Assembly: GCF_018336935.1 (NCBI RefSeq)
Contig: NZ_CP068771.1
Location: 930,001-994,000, forward strand
Direction: 5' to 3'
DNA length: 64,000 bases
Source: Serratia plymuthica
GTDB lineage: Bacteria; Pseudomonadota; Gammaproteobacteria; Enterobacterales; Enterobacteriaceae
Positions within the stretch are counted from its first letter, which is position 1. Each line of letters starts with the position of its first letter. The position numbers were made by a program, and so were the translations under genes. Shown piece by piece: positions 17,229 to 25,826 of this stretch. Below the pieces are notes generated by a model. The model ran no database searches. It saw only the letters and a list, made by a program, of their open reading frames with translations, and had not been told where the DNA came from.

Positions 17229-18509
17229 CTAGATGCTACGCAGACCAAGGATCGGTTCAAAAAGCCACTCATATATTCGTCGGGTTTCAAGCAGAACATC
17301 AGCTTCTACCGCCATTCCCGCCTTTAATGGCACTCGCCGGCCATAGACGGTGACCTGGTTGCTATCAGGCTTTACGGTGATTCGGTAAAGGTCTGTATTC
17401 TGAGCCCACATTTGATCATTTTTCCCTTCTGCATCAGGGATCTCCCCGGAAACAGGCGCTCTTGAAATGGTGCTCACTGTACCTGGATAGGTCCCGAATT
17501 TTTGATATGGATAAGAAGCATATCTTAGCAATACCCGCGCACCTTTATTCAAAAAGCCAATCTGCGAGCTTTTTGCGAAGAGATAAACATCTAAATTTGA
17601 TGAGGCGGGAAGTATGGATAGAAGGGGAGTACCTGCCGCCACATACTGACCTGGCTGGAATAATATGGAGGTGATGGTTCCTGATACTGGAGCAGAGATG
17701 TCAATCTCTCTTAAGGACTCATTTTCTGCAATATCCTTGTCTATTGAGGAAATTTGCCTACTTATTTCACTGTTCTCGGATGCAGCCTTTGAATCAAAAG
17801 CGGAAAGAGTATAGCTGATTTCATCAAATTTTCTGGCTATCTGAATACGCTCTTTCTTTAGCTCATCAAGTTCTTTAATCACTCTTTGATAGTTTTCATA
17901 CCTGTCCATTAAATCTATTTTGCTAATTAATCCTTTTTCAGAATAAGATTTGTAGCTATTGTAGCTTCGACGCATTTCATTCATATAAGAATCATAATGA
18001 GATATTTGCTGTTCTATTCTATTTATTTCTTCCTGAAAGTATGTGCTTTGGTGCTGCAAGGACGGTTTTTCAATCTTCTCTCGTGCTATTCGCCGTGCCA
18101 TTTCCTGGGTGAGTTCGGAACGCTGATTACGTAGTTGGTACAGTATGTTTTCTTGTGTACCACCTATAGCTGTTCTGTTATCAGACGCTACGGAAAGGAG
18201 TAGTGAGCCACGAGTGATTACACTATCTTCGCTGACATTGAATCTGGTGATATATCCCGACCTTGAGGCATAAACGCGTGCAACACCTGAGGATGGCTGG
18301 ACCAGTCCTGCGACTTTAACCCGACTGGTGTATTCCCCAAAATACAAAAAAGACAACACTGCGCCAGTTACAATAAGACTTACTCCGGTAAGAAAGGTTA
18401 TTCCAAGTGGCCTGAGTGCTATGCTATTACCGAAATAGGAACCACTACGCTCGGAAATTGCCTCATGTCTGAATAGTGGGAGGGATTCCTCGTTGGTAGT
18501 CTGATTCAT
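17229..18509 (-). CDS. HlyD-family membrane fusion protein of the peptide exporter
   Basis: This adaptor, 426 residues from the chosen start, links the inner-membrane ABC exporter to an outer-membrane channel. One membrane segment (LGITFLTGVSLIVTGAVLSFLYF) lies near residue 45. It is followed by a lipoyl-like half (GLVQPSSGVARVYASRSGYI), about 180 residues of helical hairpin rich in Glu, Arg and Gln, the second half (ISAPVSGTITSILFQPGQYV) and a C-terminal beta barrel. This is the layout of CvaA and MchE. The ATG at 18509 is chosen because AGGAG lies seven bases before it; an upstream start at 18584 has no such support. No TolC gene is nearby, so the chromosomal TolC is probably used. Confidence 0.93.
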   Translation of the reverse strand: MNQTTNEESLPLFRHEAISERSGSYFGNSIALRPLGITFLTGVSLIVTGAVLSFLYFGEYTSRVKVAGLVQPSSGVARVYASRSGYITRFNVSEDSVITRGSLLLSVASDNRTAIGGTQENILYQLRNQRSELTQEMARRIAREKIEKPSLQHQSTYFQEEINRIEQQISHYDSYMNEMRRSYNSYKSYSEKGLISKIDLMDRYENYQRVIKELDELKKERIQIARKFDEISYTLSAFDSKAASENSEISRQISSIDKDIAENESLREIDISAPVSGTITSILFQPGQYVAAGTPLLSILPASSNLDVYLFAKSSQIGFLNKGARVLLRYASYPYQKFGTYPGTVSTISRAPVSGEIPDAEGKNDQMWAQNTDLYRITVKPDSNQVTVYGRRVPLKAGMAVEADVLLETRRIYEWLFEPILGLRSI

Positions 18510-18606
18510 ATTAGGACTCCTGTAACAATACTCTCCAGTGCGAATTTCATGGAAATATATTCTATGAAGGAAGAATAAACACATTATAATTAGAATATAT
18601 TTTCAA

Positions 18607-18635
18607 TTTACTGGATTAATGTAGCATATTGTAAT
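18607..18635 (+). promoter_or_regulatory. Probable sigma-70 promoter of the precursor-peptide operon
   Basis: TTTACT and TGTAAT are 17 bases apart and end 40 bases before the first precursor start. This is the only well-spaced pair I see in the 166-base gap between the divergent export and precursor arms. On the opposite strand a TATAAT at 18582-18587 may serve the HlyD gene, but without a good -35. Confidence 0.45.
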
Positions 18636-18675
18636 GACCCGATAAGGGGATTAACCATTCACAAAGGAAATGCCA

Positions 18676-18909
18676 ATGCGTGAACTTGAATCGTATGAAA
18701 TGGTAAGTGTAGCCGGGGGAGTTGGTGCCGGGAACGGGAGCGGCAACGGCAACGGCAATGGTAACGGCAATCGTGGCGGGAACGGCGGCACTTGTAACGG
18801 AGGTCCTGGCGGCGGTGGTGGGCGAAGTGGTAATGGCGGTAATGGTGGTAACGGCGGCAATTGCGGCGGTGGTAACGGTGGTGGTAACAGCGGAGGTGGC
18901 CGCCATTAA
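18676..18909 (+). CDS. Glycine/asparagine-rich double-glycine-leader precursor peptide A
   Basis: The product has 77 residues. Residues 1-15, MRELESYEMVSVAGG, form a double-glycine leader like that of colicin V (MRxLxxxELxxVSGG). The predicted core is 62 residues, dominated by Gly and Asn, beginning VGAGNGSGNGNG and ending GGGNSGGGRH. Two cysteines are at core positions 25 (TCNGGPGG) and 48 (GGNCGGG). The only proline is at core 29. I choose the second ATG, at 18676, because AAAGGA lies at proper distance and the leader then aligns with peptide B; the ATG at 18670 would add M-P. It is presumably cut and exported by the C39 exporter. It does not belong to a bacteriocin family I can name. Confidence 0.85.
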   Translation: MRELESYEMVSVAGGVGAGNGSGNGNGNGNGNRGGNGGTCNGGPGGGGGRSGNGGNGGNGGNCGGGNGGGNSGGGRH

Positions 18910-19002
18910 GAGTTAATTAGGTCCCAAAAAACAGCGGTTCGCCGATCCTAAGGGGGACGAGCCGTTGTGAGTAACTCAGTTAAACAATGTCAGGAGAAAA
19001 AA

Positions 19003-19275
19003 ATGCGCGAACTGCTTCACTCAGAAATGTTGCTCATTGCTGGAGGTTCCCAATGTAACGGGGGCAGGGGCGGGAATGGAGGAAGAGGAGGTAACGGGGG
19101 TACAGGTGGCAATGGTGGAAGCTGTGGCAATGGTAACGGTGGAAATGGGGGGAACGGCGGACCTGGCGGTAATGGCGGTAATGGAGGAAATGGAGGACCT
19201 GGTGGGAAGGGCGGAAAAGGGGGTGAGGGTGGAAGGGGGGGACACAATGGGCATGACGGAAAAGATGGCCGTTAA
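19003..19275 (+). CDS. Glycine-rich double-glycine-leader precursor peptide B
   Basis: The 90-residue product starts MRELLHSEMLLIAGG, a 15-residue double-glycine leader parallel to peptide A. The 75-residue core starts SQCNGGRGGNGG. It is largely Gly-Gly-X triplets where X is N, R, T, P, K or E, and ends HNGHDGKDGR. Cysteines are at core positions 3 and 26, the same 23-residue separation as in A, and prolines at 39 and 51. The C-terminal third carries most of the charge. CAGGAG six bases before the ATG at 19003 fixes the start; an in-frame upstream GTG at 18967 is rejected. Ninety-three bases separate it from gene A. Confidence 0.85.
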   Translation: MRELLHSEMLLIAGGSQCNGGRGGNGGRGGNGGTGGNGGSCGNGNGGNGGNGGPGGNGGNGGNGGPGGKGGKGGEGGRGGHNGHDGKDGR

Positions 19276-19286
19276 GTTTGACTGAA

Positions 19287-21431
19287 ATGAGGTGTAAAAT
19301 ATTGATCCTTTTGAGAAAAACTATTTTTATGGTTTCGCTGTATCTTCTGGCTGGCGTAGCATATTGTTGCGCCCGAGCTGATGTTTTGTTTGATTCTCAA
19401 AAAAACAAGGATCACTATCGCTGGATGGAAGTTGAACAGAGCTATATGGCTCAATGGCTTAAGCTCAGAACGAAGCAATCTCGAAAAACGATAGATGCCC
19501 TTCCCTGGAGAGGGGCTACCGAAAACCAGCTGCATGCTTTTATCAATGCTGAAGGCAACCTTTCAGACGTTTACGATGCAGGGGATAGTCGTTTTTATCT
19601 ACGCTCCACTCCTGCATTTCCTTATTTACGCCTTTTTGTAAAACAGAAAAATAGCAGCGAAAAAGTGATTATTGATCCTCCTGTAGGTAGCGGTATTCAC
19701 TTTTTTTCTCCTTCGCATGATGGTCGGTATGTCGCTTATGGACTATCCGAAAGTGGTGCAGAAATTACCTCAATTAAGATTCTTGATGTCAGTAGCGGAA
19801 AAAAACTTGACGATATTATTCCACGTGTTCGCTACCCAAACATAGTGTGGCGACCTGATAATAGATCATTCTACTACACGCGCCTGCCGCCCATAAAAAC
19901 AAATGGCTTGGCTTCCGAGAGTCTTTCTGGTGAAAAGGTTTATCTTCACCATATCGGTAAGGATTATAAAAGCGATGAAACCATTTTTGATGCTTATATG
20001 GTATCAGGACTAAGAAAAAGCACTTACGATGATGTGGCTTTATATGCGTCGCCGGATTCAGATTGGCTGCTTGCATCTATATCACCTTCAGTTAGTGGGT
20101 ATAGCAGATCAATATTTTCAGTACGTGTTAAAGCATTGAATGGACGAAAAACCCCGTGGGTGAAAATTATCGATGGAAAGAAGAATGTATCTGATTTTGT
20201 TTTTTCCGGGAAATGGTTATACCTGGCAAAATATAATTTATCTTCAGGTTACTTGATTACGCGCCTGGATCTCGGTAAGCCATATACTTCGGAAGAGAAA
20301 GTGCTTGAGTGGTCGAATGGTGAATTAACTGGTTTTACAACCAGTAGCGAGGCGCTTTACATCACATATCATGATTCCGGGACGAACAGATTTGTGCGTG
20401 TGCCATTCGCGAATATTAATCATATTCAGAATGTCCCTCGTCCATTTGATGGCGAGGTTACGGCCTTGTTTTCAGGCATTGACAGGCGAGGGATTCTCTT
20501 CACGTTGCAGGGGTGGACTAGGCCACCGGGAATATTTCATTATGACCCTGATAACATATCAGTCGAGAAGACCAATCTGATTGAGCCGAAATCCTATTCT
20601 TTTTCTGACTATGAAGTGGACGAAAAATGGGTTATGTCAAAAGATCATGTGCGTGTCCCTCTCACCATCATTCACCGTCGAGGAATGAGGTTAGATGGCT
20701 CTGCGCCAACTTGGCTAAGTGCCTACGGAGCTTATGGAACAAGTACGTTTCCCAACTTTGATCCGTCACGTCTTATCTGGCTCAGAAATGGCGGTATTAT
20801 CGCAATCGCTCATGTTCGCGGGGGGGGAGAACTGGGGCCTGCCTGGCATGCAGGTGGACGTGGCCCAAACAAAGAAAATTCAATTACTGATTTCATACAG
20901 TGTGCAGAATATCTGGTGAGTCATGGTTACACAAAACCTGCACGACTTGCTATAAGCGGTGAAAGCGCTGGCGGAATCATTATTGGAATGGCAATGGTAC
21001 AGCGCCCCCGGTTGTTTGCCGCCGCGGCAATTGATGTTGGCATTCTTAATACCAGTCGACTGGACCAAATTCCAATTGGCCCAATGAATTTTGAAGAGTT
21101 TGGTTCACCATCCACCGAACATGGGCGGCGTGACCTGCGAAAAATCGATGCATACAACAACCTGCAAGACGGTGTACGTTATCCTGCTGTAATACTTACG
21201 GTTGGGTTAAATGATGCGCGGGTTTCCCCATGGCAAACGGCCAAATTCGCCGCCCGCCTGGAAGAGATAGCTCTAAAGGAAAAAGAACCAAATCCAGTGC
21301 TTATTCTCGCTGAAAATAATTCTGGGCACAGCCCAAGTACCTATGCGCAAGCTGATGCAAAGTTCCTGGATATCATGAGTTTCTTTATTTGGAGAACAGC
21401 CGACGATGACTCAAGCATCAGTGTGCCTTAA
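19287..21431 (+). CDS. Exported S9 prolyl-oligopeptidase-family serine peptidase
   Basis: This is a prolyl oligopeptidase with an N-terminal signal sequence (hydrophobic MVSLYLLAGVAYCCA, likely cut after ARA), so it should act in the periplasm. The N-terminal DHYRWMEVEQSYMAQWLKLR matches the family opening, and a beta-propeller-like region follows. The catalytic domain has YGAYGTSTFPNF, HVRGGGELGPAWH and nucleophile Ser in GESAGG. Asp is in GLNDARVSPW and His in NNSGHSPS. Counting from the upstream TTG at 19278 these are about S563, D646 and H684. The ATG at 19287 is my start, with weak ribosome site. It begins 11 bases after peptide B, so it is in the precursor operon. It may mature, trim or neutralise the Pro-containing peptides. 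Confidence 0.88.
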   Translation: MRCKILILLRKTIFMVSLYLLAGVAYCCARADVLFDSQKNKDHYRWMEVEQSYMAQWLKLRTKQSRKTIDALPWRGATENQLHAFINAEGNLSDVYDAGDSRFYLRSTPAFPYLRLFVKQKNSSEKVIIDPPVGSGIHFFSPSHDGRYVAYGLSESGAEITSIKILDVSSGKKLDDIIPRVRYPNIVWRPDNRSFYYTRLPPIKTNGLASESLSGEKVYLHHIGKDYKSDETIFDAYMVSGLRKSTYDDVALYASPDSDWLLASISPSVSGYSRSIFSVRVKALNGRKTPWVKIIDGKKNVSDFVFSGKWLYLAKYNLSSGYLITRLDLGKPYTSEEKVLEWSNGELTGFTTSSEALYITYHDSGTNRFVRVPFANINHIQNVPRPFDGEVTALFSGIDRRGILFTLQGWTRPPGIFHYDPDNISVEKTNLIEPKSYSFSDYEVDEKWVMSKDHVRVPLTIIHRRGMRLDGSAPTWLSAYGAYGTSTFPNFDPSRLIWLRNGGIIAIAHVRGGGELGPAWHAGGRGPNKENSITDFIQCAEYLVSHGYTKPARLAISGESAGGIIIGMAMVQRPRLFAAAAIDVGILNTSRLDQIPIGPMNFEEFGSPSTEHGRRDLRKIDAYNNLQDGVRYPAVILTVGLNDARVSPWQTAKFAARLEEIALKEKEPNPVLILAENNSGHSPSTYAQADAKFLDIMSFFIWRTADDDSSISVP

Positions 21432-21489
21432 TGGCCCTTAGCCGAGACTTGGAATGCTCCTTATTCTATAGACAGCTAACCCAATCATC

Positions 21490-22383
21490 CTATAAACACA
21501 ACTGCTCGATCATGGCCCGCGTTGCCGGCGATTGGCGGCGATGCGGTGCGTATACCACCGAGAAGGGCCGTGAACGGCCGCGCAGATGCGGCAGTATTTC
21601 CACTAGCCGGCCGCTTTTCATTCGGTCGTGAACGATAAATTCATAGCTCTGGCAAATACCCATACCCTGTTCGGCCAGGGACACTACGCCCAATACGTCA
21701 TCGGAAATTTCGATGGATGAGTTGGGCAGCCAGTCAATATCACGCTCACCGTCGCGAAATACCCACGGCGCGAGCCGGCCGGTGCGCGGCATGACGAACG
21801 GCAGGCACATATGCCGCTCCAATTCTTCCAATGTCTTGGGGGTACCGGCTCGTTTGAGGTAGTCGGGCGAGGCGACCAAAAGCAATGCCGCATCTTCGAG
21901 TTTTCGCGCGACCAGGCCGCTGTCGGGCAAGTCGCCAAGGCGGATGGCGAGATCAAACCCTTCCGCGACCAAATCGACATTGCGATTGGTGATATTCAAT
22001 TCCACCCGGACTTGCGGGAACTGCTGGGCAAAGCGCGCCAGCAGCGGCGGTAGGCGATAGTGCCCATAAGTGGTGGGCACGCTTATCCGCACGCGGCCGG
22101 TCAGTTCGCCTTCCAGCCCCTGGATCTCGCGCCCGGCCTCGTCAAGCTGCTGAAATGCCGATCGCGCCTGCTCCAGGTAGAGCCGCCCGGCTTCAGTCAG
22201 GCCCAGGTGGCGGGTGGTTCGATGCAGCAATTGCCGCCCCAGGCGTGTTTCAAGGCGGGAAACGGCCCGGCTCAGAACGGAAGCCGTGGTGGAAAGCGCC
22301 ACGGCTCCCGCAGTAAAAGAACCTTTCTCGACCACCGCAATGAAAGCCTCAACATCCCCAAGGTAGTCAAATTTACGGCTCAT
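21490..22383 (-). CDS. LysR-family transcriptional regulator
   Basis: The 297-residue regulator has an N-terminal helix-turn-helix (FIAVVEKGSFTAGAVALSTTASVLSRAVSRLETRLG, then LLHRTTRHLGLTEAG) and a substrate-binding effector domain. GGAGG lies five bases before the ATG at 22383, which I take as the start. It is divergent from the SDR gene at 22604 and probably controls it and the secreted protein gene after it. High-GC codon use returns here after the AT-rich peptide locus, so the island border lies near 21.45 kb. Confidence 0.9.
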   Translation of the reverse strand: MSRKFDYLGDVEAFIAVVEKGSFTAGAVALSTTASVLSRAVSRLETRLGRQLLHRTTRHLGLTEAGRLYLEQARSAFQQLDEAGREIQGLEGELTGRVRISVPTTYGHYRLPPLLARFAQQFPQVRVELNITNRNVDLVAEGFDLAIRLGDLPDSGLVARKLEDAALLLVASPDYLKRAGTPKTLEELERHMCLPFVMPRTGRLAPWVFRDGERDIDWLPNSSIEISDDVLGVVSLAEQGMGICQSYEFIVHDRMKSGRLVEILPHLRGRSRPFSVVYAPHRRQSPATRAMIEQLCL

Positions 22384-22603
22384 TTTATCCTCCAAAGAAC
22401 AAATCTTTGTCTCTTAAGCCAATTTATCACCCTGAGAGTTATGAATACAATTTCTCTGTTCCTTATCAAAGGGGGATCGCCATCGGCCAGAGAGCCTCCT
22501 TTCCCTCGGTAAACCCATTACCGGCATTGCGCAATTCCTAGAGGTAGCACTGCCTGGCTGCGGGGTATTTTCATTCACTCGATCTCACCAAAAGGAAATC
22601 TTT

Positions 22604-23398
22604 ATGGATCTGCAACTGACTGGCAAGACAGCACTTGTCACCGGCGCCACTGCGGGCATCGGTTTGGCTATCGCGCGTACCCTGGTACGTGAAGGCGTGG
22701 CGGTGACTCTCACGGGGCGTGATCCCGAAAAACTGGCAAGCGCTGCTGCGGAAATCGTCACTGAAATCCCCGATGCTCGGGTTTCCACGGTAGTTGCGGA
22801 CCTCAGCCGCGCTGAAGGTGCCGCTGCGCTGATTGCTGCGCACCCGGATACCGACATCCTGATCAACAACCTTGGCTACTACGAGGCTAAACCCTTCGCC
22901 GAGATCACCGACGACGATTGGCTTCACATGCTCGATGTTAACGTGATGTCCGGTGTGCGTCTGTCACGCCATTACTTCCCGCGCATGCTGCAAAGGAACT
23001 GGGGCAGGGTGGTCTTCATGTCGAGCGAAGTCGGCGCGTTCACGCCGCCAGACATGGTTCACTATGGGGTCAGCAAATCTGCACAGTTAGCGGTCTCGCG
23101 CGGCATGGCCGAGTTGACCAAGGGCACCGGCGTGACCGTCAACAGTGTGTTGCCCTCGGCCACCCGTTCAGAGGGCATCGTCGACTATCTGCGCCAGACG
23201 GCACCGCGCCCAGGTATGACCGATGCGGAGATCGAAGCGCATTTCTTCCAGACTTATCGTCCCAGCTCGTTGATCGCACGTATGATCGAAGCCGACGAAA
23301 TTGCGGCAATGGTGGCTTTGTTGGTCAGTCCGTTGGGTGCGGCTTCTAATGGCGCTGCGGTACGTGTAGAAGGCGGAACCTTCCGTTCCATCCTTTAA
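22604..23398 (+). CDS. Short-chain dehydrogenase/reductase
   Basis: This 264-residue Rossmann oxidoreductase has the cofactor motif TGATAGIGLAIA and an Arg two strands later that favours NADP (LTGRDPEKL). It also has NNLGYYE, and the catalytic Ser-Tyr-Lys in FMSSEVGAF and HYGVSKSAQ. The substrate is not predictable. It is divergent from the LysR regulator and followed 71 bases later by a secreted six-bladed-propeller-type protein, so both may be one LysR-controlled unit. Confidence 0.88.
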   Translation: MDLQLTGKTALVTGATAGIGLAIARTLVREGVAVTLTGRDPEKLASAAAEIVTEIPDARVSTVVADLSRAEGAAALIAAHPDTDILINNLGYYEAKPFAEITDDDWLHMLDVNVMSGVRLSRHYFPRMLQRNWGRVVFMSSEVGAFTPPDMVHYGVSKSAQLAVSRGMAELTKGTGVTVNSVLPSATRSEGIVDYLRQTAPRPGMTDAEIEAHFFQTYRPSSLIARMIEADEIAAMVALLVSPLGAASNGAAVRVEGGTFRSIL

Positions 23399-23469
23399 AT
23401 AGGGGCCGCCTCGCCAAAACGCCTGGATCCCCATTCACCGTTTTTCCTGACATTCCACGGAGCACGTTT

Positions 23470-24669
23470 ATGCCCAAACATTTCTTTCGTCTTTCCGCCA
23501 TGGCCATGGTGGCCGTGTTGTCTTTCGAAACCGCGGCGATAGCGGCAGATTCGCCACCCCTTGAACGCTGGCGCAGTTATAGCGGCGTGAGCTGGGAATC
23601 ACCCAAAGGTGGCAAGGATCCGGCTGCTTTTTCCGGGTCGGTCAACGCGCCTATCGCCGGTATCCATTTCGATCAGCAAGGCGCCGCGTTCGTGAGTACG
23701 CCGCGCCTGGTGTCCGCCGCTGCGCCTGCCACGTTGAGCATTCTGGACACCCGTGCCACGTCCGGCCCCGCACGGTTGACGGCATTCCCTTCCCGGGCAG
23801 GCAACGCCGTGAATGCCGCGCCGGAGCAAAACCTGCGCAATGTGCTGGGTTTCTATGTCGATCGTGAGAACGGCTGGTTGTGGGCACTGGACATGGGTTT
23901 TGTCGCCGGTGAAACCGAGGCCCCGGCCGGGTCGCAGAAGGTGCTGGTACTGGATCTGAAGTCGGGCCGAACGATCAAGCGCATCGGCCTGGATGGCGTG
24001 GCCGACCGCAAGGGCAGCTTCCTGAACGATATTGTCGTCGATGAGCGCCGTCGCGTTGCCTATATCTCCGACAGCGGTTCGCGCAGCGCGCCGAACAATA
24101 AAGTCGGCCTGATCGTGGTGGATTTCGCCACCGGCGGTGCCCGCCGGGTACTTGACCGGCACGTGAGCCTGCAGGTTGAGGCGGGTGTGAAGGTCGTTGC
24201 GCATGGCGCAGACGTTTGGCCAGGTAACCCGTTACTTATTGGCATTAACGGCATCGCCTTGTCGCCGGACGGCCGCACGTTGTATTGGACAGTGACGACA
24301 GGCACGCACGCGCATGCGGTGCCGACCGAAATCTTGCGCAACGCTGCGGCTACAGATGAACAGATTACCGCAAAGATCCAGGATCTTGGCTCCGTAGGCG
24401 GTAATACCGATGGCATCGTGACCGACGCCGTCGGCAACCTTTACATTACCGACGTCACCCGCAATGGCATCGTGAAGTTTGATCCCAAAAGCGGGGCGAT
24501 GTCGCTGCTCGCCGCCGCCGAGGGCGTACGCTGGCCTGACACGCCGGCTATCCAACCGGGAGGGGATCTTATCTTCACGTCGAGCAGCTTGAATGATCAC
24601 TTTGCGGGAACCGTTAAACGGGGTGAAGAGCGTTATGAGCTATGGCGTTTGCCATTGGGCGAACGCTGA
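23470..24669 (+). CDS. Secreted major-royal-jelly/yellow-type beta-propeller protein
   Basis: This is a 399-residue exported protein. The signal peptide is MPKHFFRLSAMAMVAVLSFETAAIAA with a likely cleavage after AIAA. The mature chain has propeller features of the MRJP/yellow group: NVLGFYVDRENGWLWALDMG, FLNDIVVDERRRVAYISDSG, NGIALSPDGRTLYWT and VTRNGIVKFDPKSG. Relatives are annotated as gluconolactonase-like or dopachrome-conversion-like, but bacterial roles are not established. It follows the SDR gene on the same strand, which suggests one metabolic unit. Confidence 0.8.
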   Translation: MPKHFFRLSAMAMVAVLSFETAAIAADSPPLERWRSYSGVSWESPKGGKDPAAFSGSVNAPIAGIHFDQQGAAFVSTPRLVSAAAPATLSILDTRATSGPARLTAFPSRAGNAVNAAPEQNLRNVLGFYVDRENGWLWALDMGFVAGETEAPAGSQKVLVLDLKSGRTIKRIGLDGVADRKGSFLNDIVVDERRRVAYISDSGSRSAPNNKVGLIVVDFATGGARRVLDRHVSLQVEAGVKVVAHGADVWPGNPLLIGINGIALSPDGRTLYWTVTTGTHAHAVPTEILRNAAATDEQITAKIQDLGSVGGNTDGIVTDAVGNLYITDVTRNGIVKFDPKSGAMSLLAAAEGVRWPDTPAIQPGGDLIFTSSSLNDHFAGTVKRGEERYELWRLPLGER

Positions 24670-24712
24670 TTGAGCACGAGAGGTGATTGGGGCCCTTTGC
24701 GGGGCCCCTGGG

Positions 24713-25774
24713 TTAAAACTCTGATTCAGCCTCGACGGCGTGTTCCGTACGGAACATCTTGGCGCGAACGGTTTTGCGATAATCACCGGGCGAAACGCTG
24801 GAGATGCGTTTGAACTGGCGGTTAAAGTGCGCAATATCCTGGTAACCTACCAGAGCGGCAATTTCCTGAATGCTCAAATTAGTCGTTTGTAACATATTGA
24901 TTGCGGACTCAATCCGAACCTTTAATAGATATTGCAAAGGCGAAATATCGGTCGCATTTTTGAAGCGGCGGTTAAAGTTGCGCAAACTCATGCCTACCAT
25001 ATCGGCGAGTTTCTGCATCGGTAAGTTTGTCGTGCAATTTTCCTTTATCCAGGTTTGGATCTGGATTATATCCTCGTCAGGATGAGGTTTATTTTCTTCT
25101 CTGTAACACAGGCGTTCAAAATGGCTGCGGATCTCATGGAAGAAAGTCCGTTGCGTATGGTTTGCCACTTTTTTACCGTAGGTGGTCTCAATAAAATGAA
25201 CGGTGAGATCGGAAAGGGCTTTCACACTGGCTGCACAGAAAATATTCTCGGACTGGGTGATGAAATATTTTGTTTTTAAATTAACTTCGGGATAATCATG
25301 CGCAAACTGTTCGAAATAGTGCCAGTGGGTGGTGGCCGGTTGGCCATCCAGTAGCCGGGCTTCCGCCAGGAAACAGCAACCTGTCCCGACGGCGGCGATC
25401 CGCGTGCCTTTTGCCGCCTGTGTTGTCAGCCACTGGGTAATGGCCGTGTTGCGTCTTACAATAGGGCGCGGATTGCGCCAGATGGCGGGCAGATAGATGA
25501 TATCGTAATCGGCATCCTCTTCCAGTACGTCATCGGCAATCAGGCTAAAACCGCTGTGTGTCGGTATGGGATTTTTATTAATACCTATAGTACTAATACT
25601 GAGGATGTTTTCGGGTTTACATAAGGTAAGTGTGTATTTATCTTGATTTTTATAATGGTTTCTTTGTTCCGCAAAATAACTGCTTGCTGCTGCTTTCCAC
25701 ATTTCTATTGGCAGGCTGAGGCCGGAACTCAGCATGTGCTCACACAATACAAATCCTATCTTTGTATTTATCAT
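24713..25774 (-). CDS. GlxA-type AraC-family transcriptional regulator
   Basis: The 353-residue regulator has an N-terminal DJ-1/PfpI-like domain (GFVLCEHMLSSGLSLPIEM, DIIYLPAIWRNP, then VGTGCCFLAEARLLDG at the nucleophile-elbow position). The C-terminal double AraC helix-turn-helix contains LPMQKLADMVGMSLRNFNRRFK and LSIQEIAALVGYQDIAHFNRQFK. It is divergent from the ketosynthase gene; a perfect 8-bp inverted repeat lies between them. Autoregulation and control of the ketosynthase are the simplest reading. Confidence 0.88.
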   Translation of the reverse strand: MINTKIGFVLCEHMLSSGLSLPIEMWKAAASSYFAEQRNHYKNQDKYTLTLCKPENILSISTIGINKNPIPTHSGFSLIADDVLEEDADYDIIYLPAIWRNPRPIVRRNTAITQWLTTQAAKGTRIAAVGTGCCFLAEARLLDGQPATTHWHYFEQFAHDYPEVNLKTKYFITQSENIFCAASVKALSDLTVHFIETTYGKKVANHTQRTFFHEIRSHFERLCYREENKPHPDEDIIQIQTWIKENCTTNLPMQKLADMVGMSLRNFNRRFKNATDISPLQYLLKVRIESAINMLQTTNLSIQEIAALVGYQDIAHFNRQFKRISSVSPGDYRKTVRAKMFRTEHAVEAESEF

Positions 25775-25826
25775 TTTCCAATCAATACCTGGTTTATTAT
25801 TGGATTATTACTGCTACACCTGTCTT

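Noticed and set aside
18651-19247. Proline-rich and Ala/Thr-rich frames opposite and alongside the Gly-rich peptides
   Set aside because: GGN codon repeats give open Pro or Thr/Ala frames in the other five frames by composition. Only the plus-strand frames have leaders, ribosome sites and exporter context.
18720-19260. Repetitive DNA that could be taken for a CRISPR array or tandem minisatellite
   Set aside because: The repetition follows triplet codons for Gly, Asn and few others with free third positions; there are no constant repeats with unique spacers.
18676-19275. Microcin B17-type thiazole/oxazole peptide
   Set aside because: Leader ends in Gly-Gly, cores have only two Cys and few Ser, and no cyclodehydratase or dehydrogenase genes are present.
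24689-24708. GGGGCCC...GGGCCCC hairpin between the MRJP-like gene and the AraC regulator
   Set aside because: It can fold, but no T-run follows on either strand, so I do not call it a terminator.
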